Source: Prevotellaceae bacterium (GTDB lineage: Bacteria > Bacteroidota > Bacteroidia > Bacteroidales > Bacteroidaceae). Taken from it: a DNA stretch of 10,942 nucleotides. Location: contig JAISIB010000088.1 in assembly GCA_031262265.1 (NCBI GenBank), positions 1 to 10,942 of the forward strand, given 5' to 3'. The position numbers and the translations under genes are program-made. A model generated the notes under the pieces. The model searched no databases and had not been told where the DNA came from. It worked only from the letters and a program-made list of their open reading frames with translations. Positions 4,773 through 10,942 of this stretch are shown here, in pieces (position 1 is the stretch's first letter; each line of letters begins with the position of its first letter).

Positions 4773-6188
4773 TTATTCTTTCCAATTGATAAGATACAAA
4801 TGTTCGGTCGCTCGCGTGAAGGCGGTATATAGCCAGCGGTAATAGTTGGGGGATAGCTGTTCGGCGGTGACGTAGCCTTGGTCAATAAAGACGTTCTTCC
4901 ATTGTCCGCCTTGCGCCTTGTGGCAAGTAATGGCATAGGCGTATTTCACTTGCAACGCATTGTATTGCGGATCTTCCTTTATCTTCTTCATGCGTTCGGC
5001 CTTGGTCGGCACATCGGCGTAGTCTTCGTATACGGAGGCAAAGAGTCGTTCGCTTTCCTCGCGTGTGAGGGATGGCGCGGGACTATGCAGCGTGTCCAAC
5101 AACAGGCGCACTTCCAATTCTTCGGCGTTGTAGTCGGGGAACGCCAATAGCATATCTTGAAATCGAAAACCGTAGAGTTCCGTCTCACGCCGAATGCGAC
5201 GCACGACGGCCGTATCTCCGTTGGCAATGAACGGGATGTCTTGATGGTCGGCTCCCCAGAAATAATTGTTCTTGACCACCATTAGCAATTCTCCGCGCTC
5301 GATTTCCTCTTCGCGATAGAGAATGCGGCTACGGATACCTTCATTGTAAGCGTTCGCCTGTTTGTTGGAGCGGCATATAACAGCGGTCTGTTCTATGCCG
5401 TCGCGCCCGTAGCATTCGGAAAGCGTATCCAACAATTCACTACCCGAGACGATGTGCACATCGGCGAAATTCCGTAGTTTTAGCTTCGGTACGAGGTGGC
5501 ATTGCCCGGCGGCAAGCGTTTCCCGCAACCGCGTGGCGTTCCAGAGGATACCCGAATCGTGTGCTTGGCGTACTACCTCCGTCATATTCACTTCCGTCAC
5601 GTCCAAACCGTAACCTTGCAAAACGGATGTGCGTAGCGCGGGACTTTCTTCTTCGCCGACAGGCGGTAGCTGAGCTATGTCGCCGATGAGCAGTAGCCGG
5701 CAGTCGCTGCTGCTATATACGTATTGAATCAAATCATCGAGCAAGCGTCCCGTGCCGAACATGCTTCCACCAAGTCCCTCATTGGCAATCATGGAGGCTT
5801 CGTCTATTATAAATAAGGTGTGTTGCGACAGATTTTCTTGCAACGAGAAGGCTGATTCTTGCCCGAACTTACGTTGCCGGTAGATTTTCTTATGGATGGT
5901 GTATGCCGGATATTCGGCGTACGAAGCAAACACTTTGGCGGCGCGGCCGGTGGGTGCGAGTAACACGGGCGGACGTTGCAGGGTATTCAGTGCCTTGACC
6001 AAAGCTCCGATAAGCGATGTCTTTCCCGTACCTGCATATCCGCGCAAAATAAATACGCTGCCGACAAACGTCTCATCGGGGGGCGAGAGGATGAAGTTTG
6101 CCAGTGAATCCAATGCCGCTAACTGCTCAATAGTCGGCTGATATGGGAAATATTCTTTAATTTGCTGTGTCAAAAAGTTATTTATCAT
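4773..6188 (-). CDS. RecD/Pif1-like superfamily 1 DNA helicase
   Basis: The product is 471 residues from MINNFLTQQ (ATG at 6188); an in-frame ATG at 6215 would add nine residues. SF1 motifs are complete: Walker A GYAGTGKT at 50-57, motif Ia APTGRAA at 79-85, Walker B DEAS at 129-132, motif III GDIAQLPPVG at 169-178, and C-terminal TCHKAQGG and YTAFTRATEHLYLI. These are the marks of the RecD2/Dda/Pif1 type of ATP-dependent 5'-3' helicase. It is shorter than RecD2 and lacks its long N-terminal region, as is common for Bacteroidetes homologues. A role in DNA repair, recombination or replication restart is expected from the family. It is transcribed divergently from the membrane-anchored gene at 6287 and is the first core gene next to the accessory region. 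Confidence 0.88.
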   Translation of the reverse strand: MINNFLTQQIKEYFPYQPTIEQLAALDSLANFILSPPDETFVGSVFILRGYAGTGKTSLIGALVKALNTLQRPPVLLAPTGRAAKVFASYAEYPAYTIHKKIYRQRKFGQESAFSLQENLSQHTLFIIDEASMIANEGLGGSMFGTGRLLDDLIQYVYSSSDCRLLLIGDIAQLPPVGEEESPALRTSVLQGYGLDVTEVNMTEVVRQAHDSGILWNATRLRETLAAGQCHLVPKLKLRNFADVHIVSGSELLDTLSECYGRDGIEQTAVICRSNKQANAYNEGIRSRILYREEEIERGELLMVVKNNYFWGADHQDIPFIANGDTAVVRRIRRETELYGFRFQDMLLAFPDYNAEELEVRLLLDTLHSPAPSLTREESERLFASVYEDYADVPTKAERMKKIKEDPQYNALQVKYAYAITCHKAQGGQWKNVFIDQGYVTAEQLSPNYYRWLYTAFTRATEHLYLINWKE

Positions 6189-6241
6189 TGTTATGCATGA
6201 AAAAAATAAGTGCAATAAATAATTTATTGAGTTATTTATCC

Positions 6242-6249
6242 TATTTTTG
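6242..6249 (+). promoter_or_regulatory. Probable -7 promoter element of the 6287-7760 genes
   Basis: TATTTTTG matches TAnnTTTG and lies 37 bases before the ATG at 6287. No clear TTTG is found at the expected -33 position, so the assignment rests on one box. Confidence 0.45.
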
Positions 6250-6286
6250 CGGTCGCGAATATAAACTAAAAAAAGATATAGTTATC

Positions 6287-6979
6287 ATGAAAACTGTAGT
6301 AAATGTTTTGTTAGGGCTTTTCATTGTTGGTTTGGTATGGATTTGCGTAGCAAGCATCATGGGTCCTATTAATTTTAAGGAAGAGAAAGATGCCAGAGAT
6401 GAAGTGGTAAAAGAACGCTTATTGCAGATTCGGGACGCGCAACGCGAGTACCGGAGGCAAAAAGCTACTTATACGGACAACTTTGACACGCTGATCAACT
6501 TCGTGAAGACCGGAAAAATGTCTGTGGTGGCTAAGCAAGGCGAACTGACCGACCAGCAATTGGAAGACGGTATGACAGAACGCAAAGCCATGACTATCAT
6601 TAACAAGGCAAAGAAATCGTACGGTGACAAATGGCAATCGGCCAAGGAAGTCGTTGCCGCCGGTTTGCAAGGCTTTGTGCGCGATACGGTATGGGTGAAT
6701 ATCATCGATACGCTGTTCGCGAAGGGATTTACTCCGGATTCGATGCGTTATGTTCCTCTCGTGGGTGCTAAGTTTGATATGGCGATCAAAAACGATACGC
6801 TGGACAACGGTACGCCGCGTAACTTCTTTGAAGCAAGTACGCCTTACACGGTTTATCTGAATGGCTTGGACAAACAGGAAATTGCGAATGCCATAGATAT
6901 AGACCAGAAGTTAGGCAAATTCCCCGGTATGATGGTCGGTTCTCTTGAAAACCCGATTGATGCAGGTAACTGGGAATAA
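6287..6979 (+). CDS. Conserved Bacteroidetes membrane-anchored protein of unknown function
   Basis: The 230-residue product begins MKTVVNVLLGLFIVGLVWIC, a single hydrophobic segment with only one Lys before it, so a membrane anchor or uncleaved signal is likely. The next part is helical and charged (KEEKDARDEVVKERLLQIRD, then REYRRQKATYTDNFDTLINF), resembling the periplasmic stretch after the TM helix in pilin-like proteins. The C-terminal half contains FVRDTVWVNIIDTLFAKGF and ends NPIDAGNWE. I chose the ATG at 6287 and not an upstream start, because the upstream codons overlap the divergent helicase start and the promoter box. Its 3' end overlaps the next gene by 20 bases, indicating co-expression. 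No enzyme motif is visible and I assign no function. Confidence 0.8.
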   Translation: MKTVVNVLLGLFIVGLVWICVASIMGPINFKEEKDARDEVVKERLLQIRDAQREYRRQKATYTDNFDTLINFVKTGKMSVVAKQGELTDQQLEDGMTERKAMTIINKAKKSYGDKWQSAKEVVAAGLQGFVRDTVWVNIIDTLFAKGFTPDSMRYVPLVGAKFDMAIKNDTLDNGTPRNFFEASTPYTVYLNGLDKQEIANAIDIDQKLGKFPGMMVGSLENPIDAGNWE

Positions 6980-7760
6980 GGAAATTCAACCCTATTATGT
7001 ATTATCCATCCGCTTAAGTGCGGATGGATTTTCTTTTTCTGCGTACATACCGGCGGCAACTGACTCTCCAGTTCATTCTTATCATAAGAAAGACTTGGAT
7101 ATGTCCGTGCCGGTCGCGCTGACGCTGAGGCATTGTCTTGCTTCCGAAAACATCGTACCGGCGTATACGTTCCGACAGGTGGATGTCATGCTGATAAGTT
7201 CCCGATATACGATAGTGCCGTTGGCATTGTTCGATGACGAACAGGCGGAACGTTTACTCTACTTCAACCATGCTCGGCGGGAGAACGAAACGGTGCTGTA
7301 TCAAGTGTTGCGTTCGGAGCAAGTGGTGCTCTTCGCAATAGACCGTAGCGTGCTCCATGTCGTGTGCGAGCGTTTTCCGAACGCTTCTTTCTACGTGCAA
7401 ACGGTTCCCATGTTGGACTATCTCAATCGGAAGGCCGGTGCGGAGGTGGGGAAGCTCTACGTCTATCTGCATCAGACACATATAGATGTCTATTGCTACG
7501 TGCGCGGACAGCTCGCGTTGGCCAATTCCTTTTCGTGCGCCACGTTGGAGGACGCCGTCTACTATATCCTATACGTTTGGAAGCAGCAAGGACTGGAACA
7601 GCAGCGTGACGAACTCCATCTCATGGGGGAATACGCTACGCAGAAAGAGCTGGCGCACCGCTTGCGTCGTTTCTTGAACAACGTCATTACCCAACCTCTT
7701 ACTTCGGATGCCGATCGCCTGCCGTTGGATATGCAATTGCTGCGGCTGAAAGATTACTAA
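6960..7760 (+). CDS. DUF3822-like Bacteroidetes protein
   Basis: The product is 266 residues from the ATG at 6960; a TTG at 6945 is an alternative. It has a strand-rich pattern: YYVLSIRLSADGFSFSAY near the N-terminus, VVLFAIDRSVLHVVCERF in the middle, and GKLYVYLHQTHIDVYCYVRG followed by QLALANSFSC. This is the repeated beta layout of the DUF3822 family, which looks actin/hexokinase-like but has no demonstrated activity. The family is typically located just before rsmD in Bacteroidetes, as here (11 bases apart). The start overlaps the end of the preceding gene by 20 bases, so translation is probably coupled. No signal peptide or membrane segment is seen, so it should be cytoplasmic. Confidence 0.75.
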   Translation: MQVTGNKEIQPYYVLSIRLSADGFSFSAYIPAATDSPVHSYHKKDLDMSVPVALTLRHCLASENIVPAYTFRQVDVMLISSRYTIVPLALFDDEQAERLLYFNHARRENETVLYQVLRSEQVVLFAIDRSVLHVVCERFPNASFYVQTVPMLDYLNRKAGAEVGKLYVYLHQTHIDVYCYVRGQLALANSFSCATLEDAVYYILYVWKQQGLEQQRDELHLMGEYATQKELAHRLRRFLNNVITQPLTSDADRLPLDMQLLRLKDY

Positions 7761-7771
7761 TGGATTGACTC

Positions 7772-8317
7772 ATGCGTATTATCGGAGGAATATACAAACG
7801 CAGACGTTTTGAGGTGCCGCGTACTTTCAAGGCTCGACCGACGACCGACTTCGCCAAAGAAAACATCTTCAACGTTCTCAATAATTATCTTGATTTTGAC
7901 GGAACTACCGCGCTGGACTTATTTGCCGGTACGGGAAGTATCGGTTTCGAGATGGTTTCGCGCGGATGCGCGAAAGTAATCAGCATAGAAAAAGACCCTG
8001 CGCATTACGCTTTTATTAGAAAGGTAATTGCCGAACTTAATATCTCCGACATTTGTTACCCGATTCGCGGCGACGTATTTAAGTATATTGCCGGCACATC
8101 CGAACGTTTCGATCTAATCTTTGCCGATCCTCCGTACGCATTGCCCGAACTGCCGGAAATACCTGAACGTATTATGCGCGCCGGCTTGCTTCGCGCGGAC
8201 GGACTACTCGTGTTGGAGCACGGCAAAACCCACCGTTTCGATACGAACCCTTGTTTCGTGGAGCAGCGGGCGTACGGCAGCGTGCATTTCTCTCTTTTTA
8301 GAAATTCGGCCTCTTGA
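7772..8317 (+). CDS. rsmD: 16S rRNA (guanine(966)-N2)-methyltransferase RsmD
   Basis: The 181-residue protein has the RsmD N-terminal signature MRIIGGIYKRRRFEVP followed by RPTTDFAKENIFN. Its SAM-binding motif I is LDLFAGTGSIGFE at 48-60 with the acidic motif II residue in SIEKD at 71-75. The catalytic motif IV, FADPPY at 117-122, is typical of N2-guanine and N6-adenine methyltransferases. The family methylates G966 of 16S rRNA during assembly of the small subunit. Length and start agree with other RsmD proteins. It lies 11 bases after the DUF3822-like gene and is probably co-transcribed with it. Confidence 0.93.
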   Translation: MRIIGGIYKRRRFEVPRTFKARPTTDFAKENIFNVLNNYLDFDGTTALDLFAGTGSIGFEMVSRGCAKVISIEKDPAHYAFIRKVIAELNISDICYPIRGDVFKYIAGTSERFDLIFADPPYALPELPEIPERIMRAGLLRADGLLVLEHGKTHRFDTNPCFVEQRAYGSVHFSLFRNSAS

Positions 8318-8361
8318 TGTGATTGTTTGTCAAATTCTCTCGTACATTATAGAGAAAAAAC

Positions 8362-8369
8362 TACTTTTG
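8362..8369 (+). promoter_or_regulatory. Probable -7 promoter element of the patB/malY-like gene
   Basis: TACTTTTG fits TAnnTTTG and is followed by GC, with the ATG 29 bases downstream. A TTTG at 8326-8329 is too far away for the -33 box, so only one element is supported. Confidence 0.5.
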
Positions 8370-8397
8370 CGCTGTCTTAAAACAAAACGACAAAGCT

Positions 8398-9573
8398 ATG
8401 AATTACAATTTTGACGAAGTGGTGGATCGGCGCGGCACGGACGCGCTGAAAGTAGAAGCCCTGAAACAACAGTGGAAACGGTCGGATTTGTTGCCGATGT
8501 GGGTAGCAGACATGGATTTCCGTACGCCTCCTTTTATTATGAAAGCCATTCGGGAACGATTGGATAGTGGAATATTGGGCTACACGATGCCGGCCGAGCG
8601 GTGGGCAAGTTCAATCGTAGATTGGTTGGCGACGCGGCATCAATGGAATATAACGCCCGAAATGCTTTGTTTCTCTCCGGGCATCGTAGCCGGCATCGGT
8701 TTGGCCATTCGGTGCTTTACGGAGGTCGGCGACAAGGTCATGGTGATGCCGCCGGTCTATCATCCTTTCTTTTTGGTCACCCAAGATTTGCAGCGCGAAG
8801 TCGTGTGGACTCCTTTGATACAGGAAGACGATTGTTTCCGTATCGACTTTGATCGTTTCCGCCAAAACATCGAAGGATGCAAACTCTTCATCCTTTGCAA
8901 TCCTCATAATCCGGGCGGACGAGTATGGAAGAAAGAAGAATTACAAACTATCGCCCGCATTTGTGCGGAGCACCATGTCTTGGTAATCTCGGATGAAATC
9001 CACGCCGACTTAACTCTTCCTCCACATCAACACCACTCTTACTCCACTATATCCGAAGACGCTCGTCTGAATAACATCACATTTATGGCGATCAGCAAGG
9101 CTTTCAATGCGCCGGGACTGAGTAGTTCGTACAGTATCATCGAGAACGAAGCGTTGCGCACACGGTTCCATCAATACGTGAAGTCGTGCGAATTGCATGC
9201 CGGTCATGTCTTCGCTTTTGCACCGGTCGTTGCCGCTTATGAACAAGGGGCGGAGTGGCTGGAACAGGCGTTGGCCTACATACAAGGCAATATTGACTAC
9301 ACCGAACGGTTCCTTGCAGAAAACACGCCCAAGATTAAGATGATACGCCCGCAAGCTTCGTTCCTTATCTTTATGGATTTTCGAGCGTTGGGCTTTGCCA
9401 ATCAGGATGAGCTAACCCGTTTCGTCGAAGACGGAGCACACTTGGCACTCAATCGCGGTGATATGTTCGGAAAAGAAGGGACGGGATTCATGCGAATCAA
9501 CATTGCTACGCCGCGCGTCGTGTTGGAAAAAGCACTTTCTCAGTTGAAGGCGGCATACGATAAGCTTCCGTAG
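8398..9573 (+). CDS. PatB/MalY-type PLP-dependent C-S lyase / aminotransferase
   Basis: The 391-residue protein has the usual length and order of the PatB/MalY branch of fold-type I PLP enzymes. MWVADMDF at 34-41 marks the family. CNPHNPGGRVW at 167-177 and SDEIHADL at 198-205 hold the PLP-ring-contacting Asn and Asp. AISKAFNAPGL at 231-241 contains the Schiff-base Lys234. A C-terminal MRINIATPR carries the carboxylate-binding Arg. Characterised members cleave cystathionine or cysteine C-S bonds (beta-lyase, releasing ammonia, pyruvate and a thiol or H2S), and some also transaminate. Sulfur amino acid metabolism, and possibly H2S formation from Cys, is the likely role. The exact substrate cannot be read from sequence. 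It is followed after 3 bases by the RNase H gene. Confidence 0.88.
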   Translation: MNYNFDEVVDRRGTDALKVEALKQQWKRSDLLPMWVADMDFRTPPFIMKAIRERLDSGILGYTMPAERWASSIVDWLATRHQWNITPEMLCFSPGIVAGIGLAIRCFTEVGDKVMVMPPVYHPFFLVTQDLQREVVWTPLIQEDDCFRIDFDRFRQNIEGCKLFILCNPHNPGGRVWKKEELQTIARICAEHHVLVISDEIHADLTLPPHQHHSYSTISEDARLNNITFMAISKAFNAPGLSSSYSIIENEALRTRFHQYVKSCELHAGHVFAFAPVVAAYEQGAEWLEQALAYIQGNIDYTERFLAENTPKIKMIRPQASFLIFMDFRALGFANQDELTRFVEDGAHLALNRGDMFGKEGTGFMRINIATPRVVLEKALSQLKAAYDKLP

Positions 9574-9576
9574 ACG

Positions 9577-9990
9577 ATGATACCCTATAATGACAATGCG
9601 ATAGCGGTAGATGCCGCATGTAGCGGCAATCCCGGTCCGATGGAATACCGTGGCGTCCATATCGCCGCCCGACAACAGTTGTTTCACTTCAAGATAGAGA
9701 AAGGCACCAACAATATCGGAGAGTTTTTGGCCATTGTTCATGCGTTGGCCTACATGAAACAGCAAGGATGGCGGTTGCCTGTGTACAGCGATAGCCACAA
9801 TGCGTTGCTTTGGGTACAGAAAAAACAATGTAAGACCAAGCTGCCGCGTACGCCGGATACCGAAAAGCTGTTCCGGATCATAGAAAGGGCGGAGAAGTGG
9901 CTTCGCGAGAACACTTATGACGTACCGGTTTTGAAATGGGAAACGGCGCAGTGGGGAGAAATCCCTGCCGATTTCGGACGAAAGAAGTAG
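9577..9990 (+). CDS. Compact ribonuclease HI-like protein
   Basis: The 137-residue protein has an RNase H fold with a full candidate catalytic set: D12 in AVDAACSGNPGP, E49 in NNIGEFLAIVHAL, D72 in VYSDSHNALLWV, and D132 near the end in IPADFGRKK. It lacks the basic handle region of E. coli RNase HI and has no N-terminal hybrid-binding domain, similar to short Bacteroidetes and Gram-positive RNase HI-like proteins. The expected reaction is hydrolysis of RNA in RNA-DNA hybrids with divalent metal ions. The start at 9577 is the first ATG after the preceding stop (three bases between), so it is probably co-transcribed with the patB/malY-like gene. A strong terminator follows. Confidence 0.85.
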   Translation: MIPYNDNAIAVDAACSGNPGPMEYRGVHIAARQQLFHFKIEKGTNNIGEFLAIVHALAYMKQQGWRLPVYSDSHNALLWVQKKQCKTKLPRTPDTEKLFRIIERAEKWLRENTYDVPVLKWETAQWGEIPADFGRKK

Positions 9991-10039
9991 GTGCGCAAAA
10001 TATCATACGAGCTTTTTTGAAAATCTTACGAGGAAATTT

Positions 10040-10081
10040 TAACGGCGTGCTTTGTTATTCATCGCACGCCGTTACCTTTTT
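10040..10081 (+). terminator. Rho-independent terminator after the RNase HI gene
   Basis: TAACGGCGTGC (10040-10050) pairs perfectly over 11 bp with GCACGCCGTTA (10064-10074) around a 13-base loop and is followed by CC and five T. It separates the patB/malY-rnh unit from pyrG. Confidence 0.85.
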
Positions 10082-10117
10082 CACTCGGCAATATGCCGCA
10101 TTTATTCCGAAGTTGCG

Positions 10118-10125
10118 TATCTTTG
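10118..10125 (+). promoter_or_regulatory. -7 promoter element of pyrG
   Basis: TATCTTTG is an exact TAnnTTTG match (identical to the box at 3481-3488) and is followed by a C. It lies 44 bases before the pyrG GTG and just after the terminator. The -33 region has no perfect TTTG. Confidence 0.6.
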
Positions 10126-10142
10126 CCGTTTGTAAGCGTAAA

Positions 10143-10172
10143 ATGAAACGATATAAAACTTTATTATTGTGA
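10143..10172 (+). CDS. Nine-codon leader ORF overlapping the pyrG start
   Basis: ATG at 10143 opens a reading frame for MKRYKTLLL that ends in TGA at 10170-10172. The stop overlaps the GTG start of pyrG as GTGA. It sits between the promoter box and pyrG. Its position suggests translational coupling or a leader peptide, but a chance ORF of this size is quite possible. Confidence 0.3.
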   Translation: MKRYKTLLL

Positions 10173-10942
10173 GCGAAACAAAATATATTTTCGTAACCGG
10201 CGGTGTGGCCTCTTCATTGGGAAAAGGGATTATTTCATCGTCGATCGGTAAATTGCTGCAAGCCCGTGGTTACAAAGTGACGATTCAAAAATTCGATCCG
10301 TACATCAATGTGGATCCGGGAACACTGAATCCGTACGAGCACGGCGAATGTTATGTGACGGTGGACGGACACGAGGCGGATCTCGACCTCGGCCATTACG
10401 AACGTTTCCTGAGTATTCAGACGACCAAAGCCAATAACGTGACGACGGGACGTATCTATAAGAGCGTGATAGACAAAGAACGGCGTGGCGACTTCTTGGG
10501 TAAGACGGTGCAAGTCATTCCGCACATTACGGACGAAATCAAACGAAATATACTGTTTCTCGGCACGAAGCATAAATTCGACTTTGTCATTACCGAGATT
10601 GGCGGTACGGTGGGCGACATAGAGTCGTTGCCTTATCTGGAAAGTATTCGCCAGTTGAAATGGGAGTTGGGGCAGAACGCACTGAGCGTGCACCTGACAT
10701 ACGTGCCGTTTTTAGCTGCCGCCAAGGAGTTGAAAACAAAACCGACGCAGCACTCGGTCAAAGAATTGCAGTCGTTGGGCGTGCAACCGGATCTGCTGGT
10801 GCTACGCACCGAACATCCGTTGAATGATAACCTGCGGAAGAAGGTAGCCTTGTTTTGTAATGTGGAAGAGTCGGCCGTCGTGCAATCGGTAGACGTACCT
10901 ACGATTTACGAGGTGCCTTTGAAATTGTTGGAGCAGGGAGTG
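10169..10942 (+). CDS. pyrG: CTP synthase, N-terminal part (cut by the window edge)
   Basis: The first 258 residues are visible, of about 535 expected. They form the ammonia-ligase (synthetase) domain: P-loop GGVASSLGKGIISSS at 11-25, DPYINVDPGTLNPYEHGE at 43-60 and LDLGHYERF at 72-80 for substrate and metal binding, TTGRIYKSVIDKERRGDFLG at 92-111, and EIGGTVGDIESLP at 143-155. The glutaminase domain lies beyond the edge. The enzyme makes CTP from UTP, ATP and glutamine. The start is GTG (MSETKYIFVTGG); no in-frame ATG lies close upstream. The gene follows its own promoter box and a terminator, so it starts a new transcription unit. Confidence 0.96.
   Translation, partial: MSETKYIFVTGGVASSLGKGIISSSIGKLLQARGYKVTIQKFDPYINVDPGTLNPYEHGECYVTVDGHEADLDLGHYERFLSIQTTKANNVTTGRIYKSVIDKERRGDFLGKTVQVIPHITDEIKRNILFLGTKHKFDFVITEIGGTVGDIESLPYLESIRQLKWELGQNALSVHLTYVPFLAAAKELKTKPTQHSVKELQSLGVQPDLLVLRTEHPLNDNLRKKVALFCNVEESAVVQSVDVPTIYEVPLKLLEQGV

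Noticed and set aside
4696..4842. Plus-strand ORF of 48 codons starting MVKDKSEAIAKLP
   Set aside because: The second half is antisense to the helicase gene and the first half is largely the 11-bp hairpin; no family is recognised.
4878..5227. Open frames on both strands within the helicase gene
   Set aside because: They are shadow frames of the helicase, which has a complete set of SF1 motifs.
9010..9828. Minus-strand ORFs of 114 and 138 codons opposite the patB/malY-like and RNase H genes
   Set aside because: The plus strand encodes recognisable complete enzymes with catalytic residues; the minus frames show no motifs.
10235..10693. Minus-strand 152-codon ORF
   Set aside because: It is antisense to the highly conserved CTP synthase domain.

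Overview
The window looks like a chromosome segment of an anaerobic Bacteroidales species, most compatible with the Porphyromonadaceae/Tannerellaceae. The grounds are TAnnTTTG-type promoter elements, start sites with no obvious Shine-Dalgarno sequence, Bacteroidetes-type genes (a DUF3822-like gene next to rsmD) and the style of the pyrG and patB/malY-like proteins. I cannot name the species from sequence alone. There are two parts. Positions 1 to about 4770 are an AT-rich accessory region. Positions 4773 to 10942 are a tightly packed, more GC-rich block of core genes.

Accessory part. The left edge holds the C-terminal end of a RecG-like/AlbA_2 ATP-binding protein on the minus strand. Its N-terminal portion is missing, and it lies against a short plus-strand ORF of unknown nature. 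From about 3490 down to 707 on the minus strand is the most interesting unit. It begins with a Bacteroidetes promoter, followed by a structured RNA ending in a rho-independent terminator. Next come a 60-residue Cys-rich peptide, a second hairpin terminator/attenuator, a radical SAM/SPASM enzyme, a second Cys-rich peptide, a small zinc-ribbon-like ORF and a GNAT acetyltransferase. Both peptides carry the same DFQMGCxxC junction between an acidic leader and a Cys-rich tail. This is the layout expected of a radical-SAM RiPP (ranthipeptide/sactipeptide-like) locus with two different substrates. No transporter or protease is visible in the window.

From 3490 to 4118 there is no convincing gene, only several dyad-symmetric elements and one copy of a repeat of about 40 bp. 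It is followed by a decayed DUF1016 (YhcG-type) nuclease gene with two frameshifts and no C-terminal domain, then another copy of the repeat and a perfect 11-bp inverted repeat. The region reads as a site of repeated insertion and deletion.

Core part. A RecD/Pif1-like SF1 helicase (minus) is divergent from a run of plus-strand genes: a membrane-anchored Bacteroidetes protein, a DUF3822-like protein, rsmD (16S rRNA m2G966 methyltransferase), a PatB/MalY-type PLP C-S lyase/aminotransferase, a compact RNase HI and, after a strong terminator, pyrG (CTP synthase, cut by the right edge). A nine-codon leader ORF overlaps the pyrG GTG start, which suggests translational coupling.
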